From: Eremophila alpestris peregrina
Lineage: Eukaryota; Chordata; Aves; Passeriformes; Alaudidae
Assembly (NCBI GenBank): GCA_009792885.1
Contig: WMCF01000008.1
Location: forward strand, 17,470,952-17,534,951
Reading direction: 5' to 3'
DNA: 64,000 nucleotides
This document shows, in pieces, positions 1-11,876 of the stretch. Below the pieces are notes generated by a model. That model saw nothing but the letters and a program-made list of their open reading frames with translations. It was not told where the DNA came from and did no database searches. The first letter of the stretch is position 1. Each line of letters starts with the position of its first letter. The position numbers were made by a program, and so were the translations under genes.

Positions 1-1798
1 TTCAGAACCCTCCTATACCATGGATTGCTATTCACTTTGACAAATAGCTGCTCAGTTTGTGCTGGGACATAACTGTGAGTGTAGAGAACACGTATGCTTG
101 AATAGTTCTGAGCATGATGAGACAGAAGACAAGTGTTACAGATGCTCCAAATACTGAATAGTTCCAGCTCTGAAACCTCAGCCCGTGTTGCATGACAAGA
201 CACCCATACTAGGACTGTTCAAGTGAACAGCACCAGCAACTTGGCATTTGCTGGGTGCATTTCAAATAAAAAAATACATGAATGGTACTACTATAGCTAT
301 TTATCTGCAGCCATCCACCCAAAGTGTACAAAGTGCTCCTAAAGCAATAGCCTAGTTCCCACTTCTGCCCTGCTCTAGTTCAGCAGACCTCTCCAGTTCT
401 CTCCAGACTGCTCCTTGGTCCCACTTGAATTTCTGTGCTGACGGCATAGTGCTTGAAGGAAGTGAAGAGTGTAAAAAATCCATATGGAGTTTTAAAAACT
501 GAATAACAGTTTAGTGACACTACACCAAGACAAAAATGAACATTTCTGTCACTGCCATCCCCCATCTTACTTGCCCCTAAAGTAAGTGGCCCCAAATGTT
601 TTCCATTGCTAAAATGGAACAAATACTCCTATTTGTTAACTTTTATTGTACATTGTCCCTAGAGGTGTTTTGGTGTATTAAATTATTTCTTTCTAACTGC
701 AGCCATGATTTTTGGAAGTTGTGTCTGTCCACGTCTGCCCAAGCTTTTAATCACGCTATTTACACATGAGTTAATTTTTAATATTATTGGTTAATAGTGG
801 TAAGTATTTACAGTTGGTCTCAATTTTCTGTCTTAGAGTTTCTGTCAGTTATTTGTATTGCAATTATGATTCTGAGATGGTGCTTGATATGTTTTATTGG
901 ATACTATGTGTATGGTCTTCTACTGTGTGTAATGAAGGAGATAATGGAAAATGTGGAGATGCAAGGACAAAGTATTTGAGTTGTCTCAGAGCTAGATAGG
1001 CCCCCAGAAGCCTCCCATAAAGCAAGCCCTGACAGCTGCCTTTCCTGTGGCAGAATCAGCTCATCCATGTTTGCCAGCTCTGTGAAGGAAGAGGAGGAGG
1101 GACAGACAGCTCCCTTGTCAGCTGGATTCTTCTCTTTTACTTGCAGTTTTGCAGGAGGTGTGAAGGCATAAAGAAAAGATAAGGTCACAGCTCCTGTACA
1201 TACATTGCCTTCTTAGGAACTTTCACTGCTTTTACAATAAATACTGTTCCATGAGACTGAGCCTGAAGCTGTGTTGGGATTCCCATGGACAAGGAGAATC
1301 CATGAAACTGCTGTGGACACTGCACACCGCTCCCCACCTCGCCCTGGCAGCATCCTGTGTGACAGCCCCTCGCCCAGTCAAGTGCTGCTGCTGGAGGGCA
1401 GTGGGCAGCAGGACTCGCTGCACTGCACAGGACACCGGGACTGGGAGGGACGCCCGTGTGCTGCAGCGGGGCAGGCTGGGACACCCGGGCACTTTGTGGG
1501 GTGGCATCAGCTGCGTCAGCCTCCTGGCTGCTGAGGGAGCCCGGCATTCAGGCAGGAGGAGGCCGTGCCCCCGGGCAGGGTGGAATGTAGCCCTTCAGAC
1601 ACACAGCAAATCCAGCAGGTACCAAAGGAAGAAAACTTGCTGGCAGGCACTAACTTTCTATTGTGGCTCTTCTCCCACTGCATAGTCAAACCCTATATTA
1701 CCCTCATTAGAATGAACCTCAGTGAAAACAAAGGAATTTATTATTTTAGCCAGTTGTAGTTACTGATTTCCAGTTATTTCTCATTCCCACTTTTTTGA
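1..1798. other. Intergenic, no gene recognised
   Basis: AT-rich apart from the GC-rich block at 1290-1590. No exon, RNA gene or transposon was recognised. Confidence 0.6.
1290..1590. other. GC-rich block of unknown nature
   Basis: GC-rich with about a dozen CpGs in 300 bp, in contrast to AT-rich flanks. Overlapping frames on both strands reach 144 codons, but none resembles a known protein. It could be a small or eroding CpG island or part of an old GC-rich repeat. Confidence 0.4.
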
Positions 1799-1852
1799 GT
1801 AGGACTTGATGATTCTGATGGGTCCCTTCCAACTCAGTATGTTCTATGATTT
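1799..1852 (+). mobile_element. CR1 LINE 3'-end fragment
   Basis: GGACTTGATGATTCTGATGG, then GTCCCTTCCAACTCAG and TTCTATGATTT, is the typical 3' tail of avian CR1 elements, which end in repeats of ATTCTATG. Only about 54 bp remain, a normal result of 5' truncation. Plus-strand orientation. Confidence 0.8.
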
Positions 1853-3107
1853 TGCCTCCTTTTTTTTGTTTGATGTATTGCAGAAAGCTTGCACATCTTT
1901 GCTACCCTCTTCCAGGCTCCTTTTAATTCTCATTTATTCTCTCTCAGTGTTTCTGTTTTCATATTCAGTTTTGAAATCTCAAATTTAATATATAATGGAG
2001 TTCAAAGATTGCAATTTTCATACTAACAATAAACATGAAAACTTGAAGGAAGAAAATGCCACCTTAGTACTGAAAACATATAATTTCCTGGTGGAAAACA
2101 TAATAATACTACTGTAAAGTCAGCACTGATTTAAAAAAGACTTTGAAAAACATAGGACAGACTGTTTGCAGATCAGAGTTCAGACTGTTCTCAATACAAT
2201 TGCTGTAAATACAGGATAGATCTAACTAAAAATCTACCAAGTATCACTGAGGTTGTAGGATGGAGCACTGTGGTTCCGTTGCTATATCTGTTACATACTT
2301 AACTTTGTACTTGGAGATGTCCATTAATAGATTTCACTATGTCCACCTGAAGTTAATAACAGTAAACTAAACATAGTAATGTTGTGAGGGTGCTTCCTGT
2401 GCCCCTTTCTTTTGAAAATGTTGTAGGCTATATGGAACATCTTTATAAAAGTAAGATTTATATTGGAATGTTACATACATTAGTGTTAATAATGAAATGT
2501 TGTGGTAATTAACTATGGTGTTGTTTTTATTTGCAGGTTCTTGTGAATTTCTGAAACTACATCTACAAATATGTGAATATAACACACAGGAAAGCTGCCA
2601 CTGTAACAACTGAAAGATAAAGTACAGACAGCAGGAAAGGCTAAATGAAGCCTTCTGTAAATAGCAAGTCAATTATTACCTACCCCTAACACATTGGTTT
2701 CCATGAGATTGCTTTGCCAGGGACCATGTATCTTTGTGGCTGAATCACACAACACTTGTTGCATTTGCCCATGAAATTCTCTCTTATTTCTGCTGGTGAC
2801 TCACTGTTGCCAAATACCTGTTTGGACCAGGTTGATTCAGATGACCTGCTCCAGCCTGAGACTATTTTGTCCTGTTAGATCTTAGATATTTAAACTGGAA
2901 AAGCATTTTTTTATCTTGTGAGAACACGAAGGGTCTTGCATTGGAGAAAACGGTTAAAATTTAGTTATTCATTTTGAACCTCAAGTTTGATAATGAAAAG
3001 TCCAAGATATTTCTTACACATGATGAGGTATGAAATCAAATGAGAAATCCTGCTATTGATTGAGGACTTTTAAAATCTGGGTTATATCCTAGTGGCAAGA
3101 AAAAAAA

Positions 3108-3151
3108 ATATATCTTACATGGCAAGAATGTAAGATATATATATATATATA
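3108..3151. repeat. Perfect 13-bp hairpin merging into an (AT)n microsatellite
   Basis: ATATATCTTACAT (3108-3120) and ATGTAAGATATAT (3128-3140) are perfect reverse complements around a 7-nt loop. The right arm runs into an (AT)n tract to 3151. Confidence 0.85.
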
Positions 3152-6100
3152 CATCTTCTGTTCTTCCTGAGAAGAGAGATTCTAACATGGCTTGAGTTCA
3201 GAGCTCAGACTTTGTGTCCTTTTTTCCCACATTCTTTCTCTGTGGAATTAGGGTGGCCACTAGATATCTCTGTGCCAGCTTTCCACATTTATGAACTGAG
3301 GCTAGGGTTGTTTCCTTATTTTAAGGATAAATATATAAAACTGATACTACCTGAGATAGTAATAACACTTGTACTAGCTAAGCTTATTGTCTGCAGACAT
3401 TGATAACAATTTTTCACCTATTCCTTTCATAGTGCTGTGGAAAAAGCCCCCTAAGGCAGGTGGGAAATATTTTCTAATATCCTGTTAAAAAGTAATTCTG
3501 ACAAAAAAAAAAAAAACCCAACAAAATCAGTTGCCTTTACCTGAAATTGCATGGAAGTGTATCTTGGCCTCCTGTTCTCTACCAGAACAGGGTGGCAGTG
3601 TTTTTTCTTCATGCAGGAACAACACATGGCTGTTATTCTAAGATCATGTTGCTATTAGATTTTCAGAGCGATTGGGACAGCAAGCATGCTGGAAATTGAA
3701 GTCTCCAAAGTAAATTAAATAAAATACAATATCCTGCTTAGTCATGTCAACAAAGGTTTCTCGGTGTATGTACATTCAGAACAAGGCCATCACCAGAAAG
3801 ATAAATAGAGATTTAACTTTATAATAATTCCTAATTAAGTAAACAAAGGTCCAGATATGAGGAAAGGCTGAGATGGGTTATTAATAATATATAGTGCTAT
3901 ATTTTCACTTGCAATCCATGTAATTATGTTGCCTGCTGAATCACAACAACACGATGATGCTATATTCTTATGCATAATACAGCATCACTCAAACACAGTC
4001 TAATATTGACATGTTTAATCAGTAGCTGTGGAGAGCCCAGCACTGCTCCCATTCAAGTCAAATTTCATTATGAGAATGGGAGCAGGAACACATTGTTCTA
4101 AATGCATTAATTTGGGCTTCTGTCCTGAATACACATCAGCTGTAAATTTCTTCACAGTGATTGAAGGTACTCCAAAGATGAAAGCACATGCAGATGTGAG
4201 AGCCCACGTACACCAAGCTCTGTGCTTTTCTGATGCACCTTAAGAAATCACACTCAAGGAAGACTGTTTAACTGATTTTGTGTTGTTCCTTTTGGCTCCA
4301 AAGAACACCATGGGTTCTTTAAAATGCCTGTGCATTGTGAATCATGAATTCCTCTAATCACAATCCAAAAATAACTATGTATTGGAACAATTATAATAAT
4401 GAGGTGTCACTCTGGCTAAAACCATGCTTATTCTGCACACAAAGTCAATATGAAGAAAAGTTGTTACTTACAGGACCTCTAAATGCCGTGGGGTTGTAGA
4501 TGTGTAAAAACTTGCACCTACATCCATAGGGCTGCTCTGCCTGATGCCTGTGAGCTTTGGAACATGGTAAACTCTATTACAGTGCTTTAAAAATATGCAA
4601 ATATTTGCAGTTGAGGGAGAACAATGTAAAAGCAATATCTGATTCAGCTTTAACTCTTAATGAACATTTACAGAAGAGTGATACCAATGCAAACTTGTAA
4701 AGGCAGAACACAAATTTCTGGTAATTTAGCCTGACTTAGTATGAGGTGCATGTATTCACATGCCTTCATTTGCCATCTGCTACTCATCTGCAGAATTTCA
4801 TACTCCAATCTGGTGCTGTTCATTTCCCATAAAGCAGTTGCATTCAACCTTGTCATACTCAAAATACTGCGTCCTTCTTCATAGCTGTGCTTTTCAGTCA
4901 TTATTTGACATATTGTGAGGATACAACTCAGGCAGTTTAAGAAAAATGGTACAAGTTCAGTTGTTCTGTGGTAAATAATCCTGTCCAATCTGTCTGCAGG
5001 GTTTTTTTTTTCCCATTAGCATGACACCAGTGCACAGTGGGCAATTCCACAAAGATGAAAAGTGGAATTTCAACTTTAATGACATTTTATTCCTTACTGA
5101 TATTACAATGTCACCTTCTTGGTTTTAACTTAATAACCTGTCTTTGGACTCTACTGAACAGACCTTTGGTTCCTAAAAGTATATGTGTCAGTAAGTCTTC
5201 AAATAATGGTTGTGATGTGCCCATAGTGTGACAAATTATATCTGTATATAACATACAGATGTTGAGCAGTGTGGACAATAATGGATCTGATGGTGGCATG
5301 CCCTCTACTGAGGCTTCACAAGGGCTTGATAAACCCAGGGAAATGGCTGTTGTGTGGCTTGGCAGGCTGTTATTGGTCACATTTGGACCCAAAACATACC
5401 TTGTTTGGCAAATATCTAGTCAAACTTTCTGCTGCTATTATTATGGCAGGATGGTAGGACAATAATGCAATGTTTTTCAAATAGCTTCAAACAATCATTT
5501 GGATTAAAACTGTGGCTCACATTCTGTGCAAGAGCTGCTATCCATAAAAGAAGACAATATTTTCACAGTTCCATCATAATTCAGGATGTATTTGATACAT
5601 ATTGGCTTTTTCAGGCTTTATAGACATGCATCTACTGAAATCTAATTATAGTTTTGTTAATGAACCTACATAGTCTCTATGCTGTGAAAGAGCAGCTTAT
5701 TACTCCTCAGTTTTTCTTGTACTTATAGGAGTTCTTATGAACTGAACTACAAAAGCTATGCTCACAGCTTAACCAACTGTTTTATATATGTATGGCCATC
5801 TTAAAACAAATTAAGCCATAAACCTTTGTATTTAGACATGCAATATATACACCTACTAATATTTCAGAAATAAATATCAGGTGTTGCATCAGTTTTATGT
5901 TATTGTACTTGAATTACACAATTAAATCAATGAATAAAAGCAATGGCAATCGTAAGGTGCTTTTGAGGAACAATTAATTGAGGGACTTGAACCTATGGAT
6001 TTAAGCCCATTAATATCCCTTTTATGAACTTGAACTTAACAAAGGGAATATTGAATCACTGTAACATCAGAGGCCCTGGAAACGAGTGGGGTTATCAGCA

Positions 6101-8860
6101 GTGGCATGGAATAAGCAAGACAAATCCTGATGACAACAAGCACAAAAAGGGGAAGGGAATTGTGTTGAAAAGAGTTTTCAAGGTAAGGCTGCCACACCAA
6201 TGAACAATATCAGACTGGAGGAGACTTCCAGCCATTGAATTACAGCTGTTACATTCAACATCACAAACTTACTGAGTGCCAATTAATAAGTAATTCATGT
6301 TCACTGGCTTTATCAGAAAATTTATATTAGGCTGTAGGCTACCAATGTATATTTGTGATTATGCCAGTGCTGATCTCTGGCCTTTCTTTGGTGTTTCTCT
6401 TTCCCCCAGTATATTTCTAGACATCAAGTGTGTCTGTGGCAGCACTGAGATTAAGTTCTCTGAGCTGTTTTTGTCTCTTGTGGTAAGATAGGCTCACCTC
6501 TTGTCTATACGATTCTGAGAAGGCCAAGCAGAAACTGTAACAGCTCCTCCTGTGGAATTGAGCATTTTATGAAAAATACTATGTGACAGTTCTCTGTGGC
6601 CACCAGGGAGTTACAAACGAATCCCTTTTTGTTCTAGAGTCTTTTGTTTAGAGAGGAATTAATTCCCAATTTCCTTGGGGTTTTACTCATCCTGTAGCAA
6701 AACACAGACTGTCCTTTTTGCTGTTTGCTTACTGTTATCTCCTGCTTCAAATGTTAAAATAATAAATAGGTTGAGATTTTTTTATCGACTGAGACTCTCA
6801 GATATGAATGGCATAACTGGGCTTTCAAAAGCAAAGGTCATATCCACTGCCTTAATTGTGTGAACATTTAAGTGACAGGACAGTGACCTGTGGCAAAACC
6901 TTTTAAATTCCCAGTGTGCATTTGGGGGCTTTTCAATATAAATTTTTCATGCATACCAAGTTAATGCTTCTGTCTGTAATGGTTTTTAACACTAAAGGGA
7001 ACCAAGCAAAGAATTCTTTGCTGGCAAACACAGCACATTTGTTCTGAACACCAGCCTGTTTTACAGCAAAATCCCTTGGTAAGCTAATGTTTCTTAACAT
7101 TACTTCTTATCCTCTTCAGTCTCTATTTGAGGTGGAAGTAGACTGACTATACCTTGAGAAATAAGGCATATATGTCCTTAATTGCAGCTTAAAAAAGGTG
7201 ATTTTTATGCCTTGCTACAGGCATTCTTGAAATTACTGCAAAGATGGGTGTGAACCCAGCTTTTATTACTACCACAGTAACTAATATGGTTCATCTTACT
7301 CCAGTTAGATGAAATACTTCTGTATCCAGTGGTCTGCCTCTTTTTTGCAGCAGTATGGAACAGTGGGTGAGTTTGTAAGAAGCCTCTTTTTCAAATACAA
7401 TTTTAGGTTTCATCTGTCCCAATGTAGTCCAGTTTCCTTCTGAAAGACATCAGCCAACTGCATCATCAAGCAGTTTCAACAATTTTTGCTTAGAGGCAGA
7501 GCTTATATTTTTCTTTAAAACCTCGGAATGATTGGAAGCATGGCAATTGAAACCAATTCTCTCTCCCTGTCTTTATCCCTCCATTTCAAAACATAGAGGT
7601 TTAGCAAATATTGTATAAATATTAGCTAATCCTTCTAGAAAGCTCTGTAGAATTTTTTTCCCAGTAGGGGCTTTAGAAGCACCAGATTTTCTGTAACTTT
7701 TCTTCTTTTACTGGTTTTCACAACTTTTTCTGTCATGAAATATAGGTGCAGCAAACCTTGAATCAAGCTTCATTTGATGGTTTTGTGGTTTTGTTACATA
7801 TTGTAAAATTCAGTTCCTTTACAGTTGGTCTGCTGAACTTAATGGATGCCCTTACAGTGTGTACAGATCCTTTGCCTGATCTGTATCTTGGTTTTTTGTG
7901 AGATGCTGCTGCACATACCTGGCAGTTTTAGCAGGTCTCTGCCACGACTCAACAATTATTCATGTATTTTGAGGCCCAAATCAATGTCTGGACTTGCCTC
8001 AGTTCGTGTATCCTACACTAACATATATTTTGAAATGAGGATTAGCAACAGTTGAAGCACCCTGGTAGACTATTCTTTCCTTCAACTTAGATAACAAGCA
8101 TGTTACCAGGAGCTCAGTGGAATGGTAATGTTTTTTCTTTATAGAAATAGAGGCTTTTGAACCCAGTGAGATCCCAGTACCTGTGAATGTTGTTGATATC
8201 TCCCCCAAGACACCATGCTCAGAGTCTGTTTCTGAACCATCTGTGCCATTCAAAAAAGTCCATGCTATTCCTGCTGCAGTTTCTGCCCCTTACTTTAGTG
8301 TGATGAATTGTTAAATATGGGATGTACCATCAAATTCTTAATCCAGCTGCATACTGGAAAAATAAGCTACTTTCTATTTGATTCTGCTATGGCAGCAGAA
8401 GAGCTTTGGTGGTTTTGTGGACAGGTGATCCTGCAAAGTCATTCAATCTCAGCAGGATTTGGTGTGCTGACTTACAGAAATTGCCAGCTATAGAGTAGCT
8501 CCTTCAGTCTCAGAAAATCAATAAATTGTGTCATTAGCTATTAGAACCTCCCACACTCCTTATGCAGGTGGAGCAGTAGATTTTTTGCAAGCATCCAGCC
8601 TTTTGAAACTATTTTGCCTCCTACGTAAATGGTTTTCTCACACTGCAACAGCTGCAATGTCATCGCATTTGGGCCTTTTCTCTTTAATTCAGCTGGCTTC
8701 TCCTTTTTTTCCCTTATTTCCAGTCAAGGATTCCAGACTCATTTCAAACTGGCAGGACTCTAACTCCACAAATAATAACTATTTGTTAAGACTGGACACC
8801 ATCAAGTAATTCATACTACAAAGTGTGGCAAGAATTATGATTATTCTAACAATATTTGAT

Positions 8861-8912
8861 GACAATGGGATCTGACAATGAGATCTGACAATGGGATCTG
8901 ACAATGAGATGA
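8861..8912. repeat. Minisatellite, 13-bp unit, four copies
   Basis: Four consecutive copies of GACAATGRGATCT. The variable base alternates G, A, G, A, so the array is also two copies of a 26-bp unit. The last copy ends GATGA. Confidence 0.9.
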
Positions 8913-9366
8913 TAATTGACCTATGAGATGCCTTTCTAGTGCTGTCATGTTTCTATTGCAAATCACACCTGCAAAAGACCAAATGGCAAAGAGAAGGAAA
9001 AGCTAAATCATGACATATAGACATGAAACAGCACAAGTAGTTCTCTCTGAAGCACAGTCCCCTACCTCAATCTCACTGTCCAGTGACCCATTGTACCTCA
9101 AACTGCACTGCAAAACTTAACTATGCCAGAGCTCAGATCTTCACAGCTATGTGAAAACCTGTTCAGACCAGGAAACATATTTTTAAATTAAAAATTAAAG
9201 ATGAGAAGGCTGTATTCTCCTTCAAGAGTACCTATTTTCACTAATTTCTTTCTATAGTCATGCATGCAAATTTGTCAGCAGTTCTGCTTTAAGAGGGAGA
9301 GCACTTACCCTAATTATTCCTGGACATTTCTTTCCTAGATATTCATGCCCACCCAGAGTGTGAACA

Positions 9367-9440
9367 TTTCCTTCCTTCCTTGGTTGCTTGCTTTCTTCCT
9401 GTCTTTCTTTCTTCCTTTCTTCCTTTTTTGCTTGCTTTCC
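9367..9440. repeat. Polypyrimidine tract, (CTTT/CTTC)n-like
   Basis: Nearly pure C/T run with imperfect CTTC, CTTT and TTGCTTGCTTT units. It is polypurine on the minus strand. No gene function is implied. Confidence 0.85.
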
Positions 9441-11030
9441 TATGTCTTAGACCAAAACAAGCCTTACAGATATTTCCCACAGTCTCACAAATGAGAGAAG
9501 AAGAATAAAAGAAACTTGAGGCAGCTGGGTTGGCTTGCATTCGTCCCCAGTGCTGTGTTGATTGTGCATTCTCTCTCATTAGCTTACCGAGGATGCAGAG
9601 GTTTGACCTACTCAATTCTGCATGATCTGCTTCTTCCCTTATGTCTACTTTTCACCATTCTGTTGATAGATCCAGGATGTATGGCTCTAAGGATCCACCT
9701 AGCAGGGAATTTCTCCTCTGTAGTGCAGGCTATGGAGAGTATGTATATGTGAACAGCCTGGAAGGTTCATTGTTAAAAGGCTATGAGGAAAAGAATTACT
9801 GAGATTGGGTTCAGTGACCTGCTTCCATTCATGAGATCTGCAGTAACTGTAACTCAACTGTACTAATAATATTTAGTTAGGCAATAGTTCTCAACAAACA
9901 AACAAAAATAACATCAATAACAAAAGCTTAACCAAGGTTTGCACTTGCTTTCTGAAGTACAAATTGATAAAAGTATAGCTTAGACAGAAATACCAGTTTC
10001 ATGGGACCTTTTGGTGAAGGTGATGGCCCTTAGCTTAAGGAATATGATGGGTAATACTTTAAAGGAAAAGGTGACAGATGAGAATGCTTATGTCATAAAT
10101 GTTGTAGCTCTCCTGCTTTATTTAATGAAATGACTGTAATCACAGAGAGGAAAGCAGACAAATGTTTCACACATATGGCAGGCTTCAGCAATTCCCCCAA
10201 CACAATGAACACAATCTTTCCAGCTTTAGGCCTTTGCCACAAAGCTAATAGCTCTACTGTTCTGGAAACCAACCACATGCCCCATGCCTCTCCCTGCAGG
10301 TGCAGCTTTCCTGGGCAATCCAACCACAAACACTGTATTTTTGCACTCTTGTCTACAGGAGTAAATTGCAATCCTGCAATCAGGAAATGCTGTGACCAGA
10401 AGTCGTTATGGTGAATTTTCTGAAGTAATGCAAAGGCACACAGGAAATAGCTTTCCATGATTTAAAGCCTTTTCACATGGGCTGCTAAATTCTCAGAAAC
10501 AGCAACTAGTAACTGAAGACAAGTGATGGGTTATTGCTTTCTTCCCTGCCTTATTTTTCCATCAAAGCAGGAAAGGAAATTAAAGATAAATCTGTTTTTA
10601 TGGAATAGAAATAGGTTTTTTTATTACAAATAAATCTTGGACAAAAACAGAGCAAGTGAAAGCATTGCTGTTTCTCTTTTTTGGCAGGTAACTTGGTAAA
10701 GTATGGGACAGGTGGCTTCAGGAGGTAAATTACTCCATGCCTCTGCATGTGTTTGGTGATCTGTTAAAATAGCAGCTGTCCCACTCTCATCTCAGTCATA
10801 ATGAGAAGGAAATTATTACAGCCTTAGTTATCACTATAGGTAAGCAAACAGGCTTCAGCCCAACTTGAATCCTGGCTCTTTTGCTCTTGTTTACCAGAAG
10901 CCACACACTGCTCCAGGCAATTCACACAGCAAGCAGACACATCCAGTATCAGCCAGAAAGAGGAAGGGTGTTCACCAATGTCAGCAGTTGCTTAGACCTT
11001 AAATGTAGGTCCAATTCTTGTGCTCACACA

Positions 11031-11876
11031 GGGCTGTGCTGGGATTGCCTTGGTATGCCTTTTCCAGCCCAAGTGTTCCTGGAGCTGTAGGCTCTTTGGT
11101 TCTCTTAAGTGTAAACCTAACCCTAACCCCAGCTCTAGTGGTAGCCCCAGCCCTGGCCCTAGCCCTTATCCAACCAATCCTATGATTTTTGCAGATCAAA
11201 AAGGTGTTGGAGCAGCAAGGAAACCTATAGTTTTTGTTTTGTGTTAGGGCTAGGGATAAGGGTAGGGTTAGGCTTAGGTTTAGGGTTAAGACTGAGAGAG
11301 CCAAAGAGCCTACAGCTCCAGGAACACCAGGGCTGGAAAAGGCATGCCAAGGCAATCCTGGCAAGGCCTCAACCTTGCTGGTCCTACATCTTTCTGATTG
11401 GGAAAACTCATAGGATTGGGTCCTATGGCCTAGTGCTAGGGCTGGGGCTAGGGTTAGGTTTAGGTTTACAGTTAGGGTTAGAGAGAGTCAAAGACTCTTG
11501 AAAAGGAAAGCGCATGGGTTCCTGGAAAGACCCCAACCTTGCTGCTCCTACTTCTTTCTGATCTGGATAAGTTGTGGTCTTGGGGCTAAGGCTGGGGTTA
11601 GGGTTAGGGTAAGGTTAAGAGTTTGGGTTAGGGGTAGTCAAAGAGCCTACAGCTCCAGGAACACTAGGGTTGGAAAAGGCATGCCAAGGCCATTCCAGCA
11701 GGGCCCGAACCTTGCTGCTTCTACATCTTTCTGATCTGGAAAACTGATAGAATAGGGTTAGGGTTAGGGCTGGTGTTAGGGTTAGAATTAGGGCTAGAGA
11801 TGAGAGAGTCAAAGAGTCTACAGCTCCAGGAACGCTGGATCTGGAAAAGCAATCTATGAAGTTTGCCTTGGCAATA
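11031..11876. repeat. Compound array of degenerate telomere-like blocks in inverted and tandem repeat units
   Basis: Blocks of degenerate TTAGGG repeats occur at 11243-11290, 11429-11480, 11594-11636 and 11753-11797. A block in the opposite sense (CCTAACCCTAACCCC) is at 11111-11175. Between them is a shared non-telomeric body containing GAGTCAAAGAGCCTACAGCT, CCAGGAACAC, GGAAAAGGCATGCCAAGGC, CAACCTTGCTGCTCCTAC and TTTCTGATCTGGAAAACT. Direct copies start near 11290, 11481 (with internal deletion), 11632 and 11803 (partial), at intervals of roughly 150-190 bp. The first copy (11031-11222) is inverted, its order exactly mirrored, with a junction near 11222-11245. Open frames here rich in Gly-Leu are only the translated repeat. 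Confidence 0.85.

Larger units (their letters stand above)
1853..11030. other. Intergenic, no gene recognised
   Basis: AT-rich non-coding sequence. It holds the hairpin/(AT)n at 3108, the minisatellite at 8861 and the pyrimidine tract at 9367. Open frames of 60-121 codons match nothing known. Confidence 0.6.

Noticed and set aside
11241..11734. Frames rich in Gly-Leu and Val-Arg repeats
   Set aside because: They are translations of degenerate TTAGGG repeats, not a protein.
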